A stretch of 64,000 nt of DNA, taken from positions 173,974 through 237,973 of the forward strand of contig CAJTLJ010000002.1 in assembly GCA_910577475.1 (NCBI GenBank). The letters are read 5' to 3'. Of the stretch, positions 8,725 to 18,209 are shown piece by piece. The notes under the pieces are model-generated. The model ran no database searches and had not been told where the DNA came from. It saw nothing but the letters and a program-made list of their open reading frames with translations. The first letter of the stretch is position 1. Each line of letters begins with the position of its first letter. Origin of the DNA: an uncultured Alistipes sp. Its GTDB lineage: Bacteria > Bacteroidota > Bacteroidia > Bacteroidales > Rikenellaceae. The position numbers and the translations under genes were made by a program.

Positions 8725-9528
8725 ATGGCAAACAAGATTCTGTACGTGTGTCAGGAGATCACGCCATATCTGCCCGAGGGCGAAGAGGCGTCGTTGTGCC
8801 GGTCGCTGTGCCAGGCCATGCAGGAGCGCGGTAACGAGATCCGCACCTTCATGCCCCGCTACGGCTGCATCAACGAGCGGCGTCATCAGTTGCACGAGGT
8901 GATCCGTCTGTCGGGCATGAACCTGATTATCGACGACAACGATCACCAGCTCATCATCAAGGTGGCCTCCATCCCCTCGGCCCGCATACAGATATATTTC
9001 ATAGACAACGACGACTACTTCTCGCGCAAGGCGGTGCTGCACGATGCCGACGGGAGCGAGTTCGCCGACAACGACGAACGGGCCATTTTCTTCGCCCGCG
9101 GCGTGCTCGAGACGGTCAAGAAGCTGCGCTGGACGCCGACCGTCGTCCACTGCCACGGATGGTTCTCGAGTGTCGTGCCGCTCTATCTGAAGCAGGTTTT
9201 CGCCGACGATCCCATTTTCCGCGACGTGAAGGTGGTCGTGTCGCTCTACGACGACGCTTTCAGCCGGCCGCTGGATGCCGCTTTCGGCAAAAAGATCGCT
9301 TCGGAAGGGGTGAAGGATGAAAATATCGGGATTCTCGACGGGGCGTCATACGAAAACCTGTTCCGGTTCGTTATGACATATGTCGACGGAATCGTCATCG
9401 CCTCGCACGGGGTGGGCGACGCAGTGAGAAAGCTGGCCGCCGAGAGCGGAAAGCCCGTTCTGGAGGATGGAGATCCGACGGCACCGGAGTTTTTCGACAA
9501 TTACAACCGATTCTATGAAGCACTCTGA
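8725..9528 (+). CDS. Glycogen/starch synthase N-terminal (GT5) domain protein
   Basis: 267 aa resembling only the N-terminal Rossmann domain of glycogen synthase: KILYVCQEITPYLPEGE near the start and TPTVVHCHGWFSSVVPLYL in the middle. Classical glycogen synthase is about 470-500 aa and carries a second, nucleotide-sugar-binding domain, which is absent here. Glycosyl transfer from ADP-glucose is therefore doubtful. Such short forms are conserved in Bacteroidales, so this is probably a real protein rather than a truncation, with unknown job. Its 3' end overlaps the DUF4270 gene by 14 bp, so the two are coupled. Confidence 0.8.
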   Translation: MANKILYVCQEITPYLPEGEEASLCRSLCQAMQERGNEIRTFMPRYGCINERRHQLHEVIRLSGMNLIIDDNDHQLIIKVASIPSARIQIYFIDNDDYFSRKAVLHDADGSEFADNDERAIFFARGVLETVKKLRWTPTVVHCHGWFSSVVPLYLKQVFADDPIFRDVKVVVSLYDDAFSRPLDAAFGKKIASEGVKDENIGILDGASYENLFRFVMTYVDGIVIASHGVGDAVRKLAAESGKPVLEDGDPTAPEFFDNYNRFYEAL

Positions 9529-11146
9529 TATTTTGGGACGTATCGTCCGTTCGCTCGGCCTGGCAGGCGTTCTTTTCGCCCTGACCTTCTCGGGCTGTAC
9601 GGAGGTGGACGATACGCTCGGTGCGGGATTCGCACCCGACAACCAGCGGATGAAGACCGGACGGCGCACCCTGAAGCCCTGCTTCAAGACCTCGCTGTTC
9701 CGCACCGAGGGCATTCGCACCTCGAACATCCGCGTCGGTCTGATGGGATCGACCCTCAGCGACACGTTCGGTCTGCGCACGGCCGGATTCTATACGCAAT
9801 ACACCTGGGGCGAGTGCCCCGACGAGGAGAAGGGTTTCGGCTATCGGCCCGTCTTCGACTCGATCCTGCTGGGTTTATCCGTGACGGGTTTCGGCGGCGA
9901 CACGACGGCGGTCAACACCTTCGAGGTCTATGAGGTGATCGACGACGCCTTTCTGAAGGAGCATGCCGACACCGTTTTCTACGGCAATTTCGACATGAAG
10001 CCCTATCTGTCGGCCGAACCGATCTTCACCTTCGAGTTTCCCGACCAGAAAAAGGGTGTCTATACCACCTCGACGGCCGTCAGGCTGCATCCGACGGCCG
10101 GGGCCGGCCGCGATTTCATCGAGAGGCTGATGCTTCAGAAGGGCCCCTATGCGGGGAACGTGATGACGGGCTTCACCGACACGGAGGATTGGATCTCCCG
10201 TTTCAAGGGAATCTACGTGATGCCGGCGCAGAAGGCCGCCTCGAAGCAGAGCGGCATCTATCAGCTGGACCTCACCCAGTCGGGCATGGTGCTCTTCGGG
10301 CGCAACCGCGTGGAGGAGGACCCGACGCTGATTCGCGACACGACCACCTCGCTCTACTATTTCTATGACGAATATACCGCCGGCGGCAAGGTGTCGATCA
10401 ACACCTTCGAGCGCGACTATTCCCAGTCGCTGCTGGCCGGTCTGAAGTTTGACGAAGAGGACGAGGAGCGCAGCGAGACGACTCTCTGCCATGTGGAGGG
10501 CATGGCCGGCGTGGTGACCGAGATCGAGATCACGAAGTCGTTCTTCGAGCAGATCGAGCGGATTCTGGAGGATGCCAATGCTGAGCAGGCTGCCGCAGGG
10601 CTGGACACCCGCTTCGACTGGCGGTCGCTGGCGGTGAACCAGGCCACGCTGACGATCTACGACCAGGAGATGGCCTACGAGTGGGCGACCGACCCGAACG
10701 GAGACGAATACGTGCTGCCCGACTGGGATTTCACCCCGTCGGTCGGGATGATCGACCGCATGGACACCTATCTGCCGAGGCTGGGCATCTACACCTCCTA
10801 CAAGGATCTGAAGGCGATTCCCGACTATGCCTATGCCTACGAGGCCTCCTACGGAACCGTGCTGGCTTACGGCGGATACATGAACCGCAGCCGCGGCTGC
10901 TATACGATGGATATCTCCATGTACGTGCAGGAGTTGTGGAACAAGTACAGGGAGCTCAGGGAGCTCTCGCCCGGAGCCGGGACCGATGAGCTGGTCGGGG
11001 AGCTCGGCGCGGAGGCCCGCACGATCTATCTGGCTCCCGAGGCGTACGGCGTGAACGATTTCCGCGTCATGTCGGGGCAAGGCATGGAGGGCGGCGGCAA
11101 CAAGGCGCCCATGAAGTTGGACCTTACCTATACGTTGATTAAGTAG
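9515..11146 (+). CDS. DUF4270 lipoprotein
   Basis: 543 aa with a signal peptide ending in a lipobox (LTFSGC, Cys28), so probably anchored in the outer or inner membrane. The mature part starts DDTLGAGFAPDNQRMKTG and contains the long beta-rich repeats seen in DUF4270 proteins. These are widespread in Bacteroidota next to the short glycogen-synthase gene; no biochemical role is established. ATG at 9515, overlapping the upstream gene, was preferred over the in-frame ATG at 9467 because it opens directly into the signal peptide. Confidence 0.82.
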   Translation: MKHSDILGRIVRSLGLAGVLFALTFSGCTEVDDTLGAGFAPDNQRMKTGRRTLKPCFKTSLFRTEGIRTSNIRVGLMGSTLSDTFGLRTAGFYTQYTWGECPDEEKGFGYRPVFDSILLGLSVTGFGGDTTAVNTFEVYEVIDDAFLKEHADTVFYGNFDMKPYLSAEPIFTFEFPDQKKGVYTTSTAVRLHPTAGAGRDFIERLMLQKGPYAGNVMTGFTDTEDWISRFKGIYVMPAQKAASKQSGIYQLDLTQSGMVLFGRNRVEEDPTLIRDTTTSLYYFYDEYTAGGKVSINTFERDYSQSLLAGLKFDEEDEERSETTLCHVEGMAGVVTEIEITKSFFEQIERILEDANAEQAAAGLDTRFDWRSLAVNQATLTIYDQEMAYEWATDPNGDEYVLPDWDFTPSVGMIDRMDTYLPRLGIYTSYKDLKAIPDYAYAYEASYGTVLAYGGYMNRSRGCYTMDISMYVQELWNKYRELRELSPGAGTDELVGELGAEARTIYLAPEAYGVNDFRVMSGQGMEGGGNKAPMKLDLTYTLIK

Positions 11147-11157
11147 CAAACCGGGTT

Positions 11158-11182
11158 ACCTAAGTGAAGAGCTTAGGTTTTC
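11158..11182 (+). terminator. Weak hairpin with T-rich tail
   Basis: ACCTAAG (11158-11164) pairs with CTTAGGT (11172-11178) and is followed by TTTTC. This is a plausible weak terminator between the DUF4270 gene and topA. Confidence 0.45.
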
Positions 11183-11212
11183 TCGTGTTAAGAGCGATAA
11201 GAAGAGTTTGGA

Positions 11213-13513
11213 ATGAAAGAGAATTTAGTAATTGTCGAGTCGCCGGCGAAGGCGAAGACCATCGAGAAGTTTCTGGGTGACGATTTCATGGTACGATCCA
11301 GTTTCGGACACATCCGCGACCTCTCGAAGAAGGATCTCGGTATTCATATCGACCGGAATTTCACCCCTCTTTACGAGATTCCCGCCGACAAGAAGAAGCT
11401 GGTCGACGAACTGACCAAACTGGCCAAGTCGAAGACCGTCTGGCTGGCATCCGATGAAGACCGCGAAGGAGAGGCCATCGCATGGCACCTGACCGAAGTG
11501 TTGGGTCTCCCGGTCGACAAGACGAAACGCATCGTCTTCCACGAAATTACGAAGCGGGCCATTCTGGAGGCCATCGAGAAGCCCCGCACGGTGGACATGA
11601 ATCTGGTGAACGCCCAGCAGGCGCGCCGCATTCTGGACCGCCTGGTGGGTTTCGAACTCTCGCCCGTCCTCTGGAAGAAGGTGCGCCCGTCGCTCTCGGC
11701 GGGCCGCGTGCAGAGCGTGGCCGTGCGGCTGCTGGTGGAGCGCGAGCGCGAGATCATCGCTTTCCGCACGACGCCCTATTTCCGCGTCGTGGCCCAGTTC
11801 CACCCCGTCGATGACGAAAAGGCGATCTTCAAGGCCGAACTTTCGAACCGCTTCGAAACCCGCGAACAGGCCGAGCAGTTCCTCCAGCGCTGCGTGGGGG
11901 CGGAGTTCTCGGTCGTGAAGTCGGAGGAGAAGCCCGCGCAGCGATTCCCCGCTGCCCCCTTCACCACCTCGACCTTGCAGCAGGAGGCCGGCCGCAAGCT
12001 GGGCATGTCCGTTTCGCAGATCATGTCGGTGGCCCAGCATCTCTACGAGCAGGGTCTGATTACCTACATGCGTACCGACTCGGTGAACCTCTCGCAGCAG
12101 GCGCTGGTGCAGTGCAAGGAGGAGATCACCAAGCTCTTCGGTGAGAAATATTCGGCCTGGAGAACCTACAAGACGAAGACCAAGGGGGCTCAGGAGGCCC
12201 ACGAGGCGATTCGTCCCTCGTATATCGAACGGCATACCATCGAGGGTACCTCGGCAGAGAAACGGCTCTACGATCTGATCTGGAAGCGGACGGTCGCTTC
12301 GCAGATGGTGGCGGCCGAACTGGACCGCACGACCGTGGTGATCGAGGATGACAAACATACGGCCCAGTTCACCGCGACGGGCGAGGTGATCCGCTTCGAC
12401 GGATTCCTGCGGCTGGATACGTCCGACGGCGGCGACGACGAGACATCGGCCGAGACGACCGAGGGGCTGCTGCCCAAGATGAAGGCGGGCGACCGCGTGG
12501 AGTCCGACCAGATCACCGCTACGGAGCGCTTCACGCAGGCCCCGGCCCGCTATAACGAGGCTTCGCTCGTCAAGCGTCTCGAGGAGCTGGGTATCGGCCG
12601 CCCGTCGACCTATGCGCCGACCATTACGACCATCATCAACCGCGGCTACGTGGTGAAGCAGAACAAGGAGGGGCAGAAGCGCCCGTACGTCCAGCTGACC
12701 CTCGGTGCCTCGGGAAAAATTACGGCGAAAAACCTCTCCGAGAACTGGGGCAAGGAGAAGAACCGTCTGCAACCCACCGACATCGGCATGATGGTAAACG
12801 ACTACCTGGAGTTGCAGTTCGGCCCCATTCTGGACTATAATTTCACGGCCAGCGTCGAGAAGGAGTTCGACCGCATCGCGGAAGGCGAGATCACCTGGCC
12901 CGCCATGATCGAAAATTTCTACGGACCGTTTCACAAGATGGTCGATTCGGCGATCGAGACGCAGAACGCCAAGGTGATGCAGATCCGCATCCTGGGTGCC
13001 GATCCCAAGAGCGGCCGGACGGTGAAGGCCCGCATCGGCCGCTACGGACCGATGGTCGAGATCGAGGCTCCGGAGGGGGAGAAGCCCCGCTACGCCTCGT
13101 TGAAGAAGGGTCAGCTGATCGAGTCGATCACGCTGGAGGAGGCGCTCGAACTCTTCGCGCTGCCCCGCACCGTGGGTGAATTCGAGGGCGAGGAGATGGT
13201 GATCGGCATCGGCCGCTACGGCGCCTATGTCCGCCACGGCAAGTCGTTCGCATCGCTCGACCGGTCGGACGATCCCTATACGATCACCGCCGAACGGGCG
13301 CAGGAGCTCGTCGTCCGGCAGCGCGAGCGGGCCGCGGCGGCCCAAACGCCGCTCAAGAGCTTCGAAGCCGATCCCGACATGCTGGTAAAGAACGGCCGCT
13401 ACGGTCCCTACATCGCCTACAAGGGGAAGAATTACCGGTTGCCGAAGGGCAAAACTCCCGAGGAGTTGACGCTGGAGGAGTGTCTGGAGATCGTCGCCAA
13501 GTCGAAAAAGTAA
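11213..13513 (+). CDS. topA: DNA topoisomerase I
   Basis: Type IA topoisomerase that relaxes negative supercoils; 766 aa. The TOPRIM domain opens with VIVESPAKAKTIEKFLG and contains SDEDREGEAIAWH. The active-site Tyr lies in YMRTDSVNLS. QEAHEAIRP and RPSTYAPTITTI are also present. The C-terminus has no zinc-finger cysteines. Instead it shows two or three copies of a K-NGRYGPYI / IGRYGAYVRHGKSF type repeat, the usual Bacteroidota arrangement. It stands as its own unit behind a weak hairpin. Confidence 0.97.
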   Translation: MKENLVIVESPAKAKTIEKFLGDDFMVRSSFGHIRDLSKKDLGIHIDRNFTPLYEIPADKKKLVDELTKLAKSKTVWLASDEDREGEAIAWHLTEVLGLPVDKTKRIVFHEITKRAILEAIEKPRTVDMNLVNAQQARRILDRLVGFELSPVLWKKVRPSLSAGRVQSVAVRLLVEREREIIAFRTTPYFRVVAQFHPVDDEKAIFKAELSNRFETREQAEQFLQRCVGAEFSVVKSEEKPAQRFPAAPFTTSTLQQEAGRKLGMSVSQIMSVAQHLYEQGLITYMRTDSVNLSQQALVQCKEEITKLFGEKYSAWRTYKTKTKGAQEAHEAIRPSYIERHTIEGTSAEKRLYDLIWKRTVASQMVAAELDRTTVVIEDDKHTAQFTATGEVIRFDGFLRLDTSDGGDDETSAETTEGLLPKMKAGDRVESDQITATERFTQAPARYNEASLVKRLEELGIGRPSTYAPTITTIINRGYVVKQNKEGQKRPYVQLTLGASGKITAKNLSENWGKEKNRLQPTDIGMMVNDYLELQFGPILDYNFTASVEKEFDRIAEGEITWPAMIENFYGPFHKMVDSAIETQNAKVMQIRILGADPKSGRTVKARIGRYGPMVEIEAPEGEKPRYASLKKGQLIESITLEEALELFALPRTVGEFEGEEMVIGIGRYGAYVRHGKSFASLDRSDDPYTITAERAQELVVRQRERAAAAQTPLKSFEADPDMLVKNGRYGPYIAYKGKNYRLPKGKTPEELTLEECLEIVAKSKK

Positions 13514-13546
13514 CACACATCCATAACCTTAAAACCCAAAAGACCC

Positions 13547-14752
13547 ATGAAAGAAACTTTGCTTTCGCTCGCCCTGCTGCTGGGAACCCTCGTTCCGGCA
13601 GCGGCTCAGGAGGAGAAGCCCGCTGCGCCGGGGTACCAGTTCACCGACACGAAGGTGATTCCCACGACCCCCGTCAAGGACCAGCACCGCAGCGGCACCT
13701 GCTGGTGTTTCTCGACCCATTCGTTCCTCGAGAGCGAGATCCTGAAGGCCGGCGGCGAGCCGATGCACCTCTCCGAGATGTGGGTGGTGCGCAACTGCCT
13801 GCGTGAGAAGGCGATCAAATATGTCCGCATGCACGGTGAGATCAATTTCGCCGAGGGCGGAGCTGCGCATGACGTGATCCACAGCATCAGCCGCTACGGC
13901 ATCGTGCCGCAGGAGGCCTATCCCGGCTTCAACTACGGCACCGAGAAGCCCGACTTCCACGAGTTGTCCCTCGTGTTGCGCAGCTATCTCGACGCTGTGC
14001 TGAAGGCCAACAAGCAGAGCGGCAAGGTCCTTTCGACCGCTTGGCTGCGCGGCTACGAGGCCTTGCTGGACAGCTATTTCGGCGTCAAGCCCGAGACTTT
14101 CGTCTGGAACGGCCGTGAGTACACGCCCGAATCGTTCCGCGATGCGCTGCCTATCCGCATGGAAGACTATGTCGATCTGGGATCCTATACCCACCACCCC
14201 TTCTATACCTCGTTCGTGATCGAGATTCCGGACAACTGGCTCTGGGGCTCGATGTACAACGTTCCGCTGGAGGATATGATGCGCATCGTCGACAACGCAC
14301 TGGCCGAGGGCTATACCGTAGCGTGGGGTACCGACGTGAGCGACAAGGGATTCGGCGGAGCCAAGGCGGTCGGCGTCCTGCCCGTGGCCGATCTCAACGG
14401 CATGGACGGCACCGAAGCGGCCCGCTGGAGCAAGCTCACCGCCGCCGAGAAGGAGGCAGCCCTCTACAAGTTCGACAAGCCGGGCAAGGAGCGCACCGTA
14501 ACGCAGGAGATGCGTCAGGAGGCTTTCGACAATTTCGATACGACCGACGACCACGGCATGCTGATTATGGGAACCGCGACCGACCAGAACGGCACGCAGT
14601 ACTTCAAGGTGCAGAATTCGTGGGACGTACGTCCTCCCTACGGCGGCTTCTACTACTTCTCGCGTCCCTTCGTCGAGCTGAAGACCACCTCGCTTACGGT
14701 CAACAAGAAGGCGATTCCGTCCGATATCCGCAAGAAGCTGGGAATCAAATAG
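13547..14752 (+). CDS. Secreted C1-family aminopeptidase (bleomycin-hydrolase-like)
   Basis: Papain-fold cysteine peptidase of the PepC/bleomycin hydrolase type, 401 aa. It has an N-terminal signal peptide (residues 1-20, ending AAAQ), so it acts in the periplasm or outside; classical PepC is cytoplasmic. The catalytic triad can be read: oxyanion Gln and nucleophile Cys in KDQHRSGTCWCFS, His in DDHGMLIMG, Asn in VQNSWD. Exported members of this group are common in gut Bacteroidales. Convergent with the MATE gene, sharing the hairpin at 14768. Confidence 0.9.
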   Translation: MKETLLSLALLLGTLVPAAAQEEKPAAPGYQFTDTKVIPTTPVKDQHRSGTCWCFSTHSFLESEILKAGGEPMHLSEMWVVRNCLREKAIKYVRMHGEINFAEGGAAHDVIHSISRYGIVPQEAYPGFNYGTEKPDFHELSLVLRSYLDAVLKANKQSGKVLSTAWLRGYEALLDSYFGVKPETFVWNGREYTPESFRDALPIRMEDYVDLGSYTHHPFYTSFVIEIPDNWLWGSMYNVPLEDMMRIVDNALAEGYTVAWGTDVSDKGFGGAKAVGVLPVADLNGMDGTEAARWSKLTAAEKEAALYKFDKPGKERTVTQEMRQEAFDNFDTTDDHGMLIMGTATDQNGTQYFKVQNSWDVRPPYGGFYYFSRPFVELKTTSLTVNKKAIPSDIRKKLGIK

Positions 14753-14767
14753 GAATCCGGAAAAGTA

Positions 14768-14804
14768 AAAAGCGTAGCGTATTTAGTGCGCTACGCTTTT
14801 TTTC
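14768..14804. terminator. Bidirectional rho-independent terminator
   Basis: A 12-bp perfect stem (14768-14779 with 14789-14800), AAAAGCGTAGCG paired with its complement around a 9-nt loop, followed by T-run on both strands. It lies between the convergent C1 peptidase and MATE genes. Confidence 0.9.
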
Positions 14805-14814
14805 GTGTCTGCTC

Positions 14815-16200
14815 TTATCGGCCGAGAGCCGTCTCCCGTTGTTTGCGTCTCAAGTCCCGAACCTGATAGTAGAGCAGCACGGCGGCCAGAATCGAGGCCG
14901 TGCTGTCGGCGATCGGCATGGAGAGCCAGACGCCCATGGCGCCGAAGTGCCTCGGCAGCAGGATCAGCAGGGGTACCAGAAAGAGCATCTGACGGGTCAG
15001 AGACATGAAAATCGCCTTTTTCGGTTTGCCGATATATTGGAAAAAGTTGCTCGTCACGATCTGGAATCCGACGATGGGGAATACCATCAGGACGGTGCGC
15101 AACCCCTGGCGGGCCACCTCGATCAGCTCGGCGGAGTGGGCGTCGTTCGCCCCGACGAACAGCATGGCTACCTGACGCGGAAAGAGCTGTCCCATAAGGA
15201 ATCCGGCCGTCGTGGCGCAAACCGCGCAGAAGATAGTCATTCCCAATGTCTTCAATACGCGCGTATATTGTTTTGCGCCGTAGTTATAGCCCACGATGGG
15301 CTGCATGCCCTGGTTCAGACCCGCCACGATCATCACGAAGAGCAGCACGACGCGGTTCACGATGCCGTAGGCTCCGATATAGAGGTCGCCTCCATGCTCC
15401 TGGAGGGCCTTGTTGACGAAGATAACCACGATCGAGGCGCAGACGTGCAGCAGGAAAGGGGCCAGACCGATCGATATGATGCCGTCCACGATCTTGCGCC
15501 GCAGCCGGAAGATGCCCTGCTTGAAGTGCAGGAAACTCTCCCGATTCAAGAAGTGGTGCAGGGAGACCGACAGAGCGGTCATTTGGGCGATGACCGTTGC
15601 GCAGGCCGATCCGCGGATGCCCCAGCCGAATCCGAAGATGAAGAGCGGATTGAGGATGCAGTTCACCGCTACGGCCGTCAACATGATGAACATGGCTTTC
15701 TGCGGGTATCCTGAAGCTCGCAGCACTTCGTTCAGTCCCAGATACATATGGGTTACGACGGCTCCTGCCAGGATAATCTGCATGAAGTCGCGGGCGTAGC
15801 CTATCGTCTGTTCGCTCGCCCCGAAGAAATAGAGGATGGGGTCCAGAAACAGCAGGCTGACGATCATGAACAGCATGCCGATCAGTATGTTCAGGAGGAC
15901 GACATTGCCCAGCGTGTTCTCGGCTGCCGTCCGGTTTCCCTCGCCCAGCCGGATGGATATGATGGCCGCCGCTCCGATTCCCACCATCGAACCGAACGCC
16001 GAGGCTATGTTCATCAGCGGCAGGGTGATAGCGAGTCCCGAGATAGCCAGTGCTCCGACACCGTGACCGATGAAGATGCTGTCGATGATGTTGTAGAGCG
16101 ATGACGAGGTCATGGCTATGATGGAGGGTATGGCGTATCGCAGGAGCAGGTTTGCAAGTCTGTCCGTGCCCAGAGAGAGAGGTGTTACGGCTGATTTCAT
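14815..16200 (-). CDS. MATE family efflux transporter
   Basis: 461 aa, 12 hydrophobic helices, NorM/DinF-type multidrug or toxic-compound antiporter. Typical segments: LANLLLRYAIPSIIAMTSSSLYNIIDSIFIGH at the N-terminus (cut here into its recognisable pieces LLRYAIPS and YNIIDSIFIG), then MNILIG-like and GLNQGMQPIVGYNYGAK, the conserved mid-protein motif. The ATG at 16200 was chosen over an upstream in-frame GTG because the upstream segment contains a minus-strand TACCTTTG box that would otherwise be coding. Substrate unknown. Confidence 0.9.
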   Translation of the reverse strand: MKSAVTPLSLGTDRLANLLLRYAIPSIIAMTSSSLYNIIDSIFIGHGVGALAISGLAITLPLMNIASAFGSMVGIGAAAIISIRLGEGNRTAAENTLGNVVLLNILIGMLFMIVSLLFLDPILYFFGASEQTIGYARDFMQIILAGAVVTHMYLGLNEVLRASGYPQKAMFIMLTAVAVNCILNPLFIFGFGWGIRGSACATVIAQMTALSVSLHHFLNRESFLHFKQGIFRLRRKIVDGIISIGLAPFLLHVCASIVVIFVNKALQEHGGDLYIGAYGIVNRVVLLFVMIVAGLNQGMQPIVGYNYGAKQYTRVLKTLGMTIFCAVCATTAGFLMGQLFPRQVAMLFVGANDAHSAELIEVARQGLRTVLMVFPIVGFQIVTSNFFQYIGKPKKAIFMSLTRQMLFLVPLLILLPRHFGAMGVWLSMPIADSTASILAAVLLYYQVRDLRRKQRETALGR

Positions 16201-16366
16201 GTGGTGCAAAGGTACTAAATATTTTGCAAACGGAGCGGCGACCACCTCCTTTTCGGCACCTGTCGGAACCGGTCAGGCCCGCTTTTGGCCATTCCGCAGC
16301 GGCGGGCGGCGACCGCAGAAAAGTCTTTTAGCGGCATCCTTCTGCGCGAGGATGATTAAAAATGTG

Positions 16367-16374
16367 TATATTTG
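16367..16374 (+). promoter_or_regulatory. -7 promoter element (TATATTTG)
   Basis: TAnnTTTG box 72 bp before the regulator start at 16446. The rest of the 245-bp gap (16201-16445) shows only the MATE promoter side and no other recognisable element. Confidence 0.55.
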
Positions 16375-16445
16375 CGCTGTGAATCAATCCGTTCGGATGA
16401 TTATAGAGTCGACAACCGACATTTGAGAATATTAATATAAAAATC

Positions 16446-18209
16446 ATGAAAAAATTTTACCTTTCAGTTATCGCGGTTCTGGCGGTCGGGTTGCTGACTT
16501 TGCTGCCGCTGGCGAACCGTCCGGTGCGTGTCCTGCTGAATGACGCCGAATCCCGTGTGAACGAGGAACCTGCGCGTGTGCTGGAGCTTCTCGACAGCAT
16601 CTCTTATTTGCAGGCGAGATGGGGCAGAGGGTTGCGGGCCCGTTTCGCATTGCTTTATACCCGTGCTCAGGATAAGAGCCTGATCGACGTGGACGATGAT
16701 TCGCTGATCGTCCGGGCCGTGGACTACTATCGGACCCACGGAAATCACCGCTCCCGTGCCATGGCTTACTACTATTACGCTGTGGTTCATCACAATGCCG
16801 GAGATATCGACGGCGCGATGGAGGCTCTGGTCAAAGCCCAGCTGGAGGTGGAGGAGTGCGACGACAGCTACCTCCAAGGCCTCATCTACAGCGAGCCGGG
16901 AAATGCCTACTACGAACAGAACACCTTCGGCGATGCAATCGAAATGTATACGCTGGCGGTAGATGCGTTCGAACGATGCGGACATAAGGAGAACATGTTC
17001 ATCGCCCTGAATAGTAAGGGTATGGCGGTCTTTCTGAATGTTCAAAATGAGAAAGCATTACCTCATTTGGAGGCAGCGCTTGAAAAGGCAGAAGAATTTC
17101 GCGATGTTCCATCTATCTTGGAACTTTCAGCGGCAATTTGTCGGATTGAACTGGATAGATCCCCTCGTCAAGTTCACCCTGAAATACTTCGAAAACGTCT
17201 GCAGACTTTATATTATAGATATACTAAGGGAATACTTCCTCCTGATCATTATTTGATTTATGGGAATATTTATTTGGCTGAATGTAAAATAGATTCTGCT
17301 AAATATTATATTTCTCAACACTTAATGTGGAATAATGATATGAATTTTTCTCAGTCTGGAGCATATGCATTGCTCGCAACGATTGAGAGCTCTTGTAATC
17401 ATTACGAAGAAGCATATTATTATGAGAAATTACATTTTAAGTATTGTGATTCTATAAATGCAGTTTTTCGAGAACATGAGGTTCGAGGTTTAGAGAGAAA
17501 GTATAAGAATCAAATTTTGAAAGAATCTTATAAAAAGTTACAGCGAGTACACAAGTATGAACGTGTAGGGGTAATTATATTTTTAATGATCTTGGGAATA
17601 ACTATCTGGATTGGCTTTCATTATTATCAGCAGAAACGTATAAGGGAGCGAGAAATGTTCGATATCAGCATTAGTGAGTACCAGCGATACCATGCTGAGT
17701 TAGAAGAGCGACACGAAGCGTTGATGAAGATGTGTAATGAGAATGATCAAAAGCTTCAAGGCATGCTGAAGGTTTTGAAGAATAGAACATTAGATTTACA
17801 ACGTATTTCCGAGTGGGCATCTGTCCATGAAAAGAATCCGGATACTTTCTATGATCGAGTCAAGGAGTATTTTCAAATGTCTGAAAGCAAGAATAAAGAG
17901 TTGGTTCGCGATATTCAGACGATTGCGAATATATATTTTTATGGGGTTATTGACTATCTGCGTCATATTTGTCCAACTCTTTCACCTCGTGAGCTGAATT
18001 ATTGTAGTTTGGTTTGTCTTGGTTTCACTCCGGAATGTATTCGTATTCTATTCAATCATACGAATATTTATAGTATTTATACGATTCGAAATAAAGTGCG
18101 TGACAAACTGGGGTTGAAACGAAGTTCATTCAACCTAGAAAAACATATATATGATTTGGAAGATGAAGCGAAGGTTTGGACTGAGAAACGACGAATGATC
18201 TGTCAATAA
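16446..18209 (+). CDS. TPR-membrane-HTH regulator (Bacteroidota type), mosaic gene
   Basis: 587 aa. A signal-anchor helix (5-25) is followed by TPR-like helical repeats to about residue 350 (examples: SRAMAYYYYAVVHHNAGDI, GLIYSEPGNAYYEQNTFGD). A transmembrane helix lies near 373-393 (VGVIIFLMILGITIWIGFH), then a coiled coil (KRIREREMF to about 450). The C-terminal LuxR-like HTH domain is at about 510-575 (SPRELNYCSLVCLGFTPE, IRNKVRDKLGLKRSSFN). Such proteins are taken to sense periplasmic signals and bind DNA from the membrane. The first ~590 bp are GC-rich with host-like codons; from about 17035 (residue ~197) the gene turns strongly AT-rich. The DUF3244 gene downstream is the likely partner. 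Confidence 0.82.
   Translation: MKKFYLSVIAVLAVGLLTLLPLANRPVRVLLNDAESRVNEEPARVLELLDSISYLQARWGRGLRARFALLYTRAQDKSLIDVDDDSLIVRAVDYYRTHGNHRSRAMAYYYYAVVHHNAGDIDGAMEALVKAQLEVEECDDSYLQGLIYSEPGNAYYEQNTFGDAIEMYTLAVDAFERCGHKENMFIALNSKGMAVFLNVQNEKALPHLEAALEKAEEFRDVPSILELSAAICRIELDRSPRQVHPEILRKRLQTLYYRYTKGILPPDHYLIYGNIYLAECKIDSAKYYISQHLMWNNDMNFSQSGAYALLATIESSCNHYEEAYYYEKLHFKYCDSINAVFREHEVRGLERKYKNQILKESYKKLQRVHKYERVGVIIFLMILGITIWIGFHYYQQKRIREREMFDISISEYQRYHAELEERHEALMKMCNENDQKLQGMLKVLKNRTLDLQRISEWASVHEKNPDTFYDRVKEYFQMSESKNKELVRDIQTIANIYFYGVIDYLRHICPTLSPRELNYCSLVCLGFTPECIRILFNHTNIYSIYTIRNKVRDKLGLKRSSFNLEKHIYDLEDEAKVWTEKRRMICQ

Noticed and set aside
11225..13516. 763-aa open frame on the minus strand
   Set aside because: Mirror frame of topA; the topA translation contains all family motifs.
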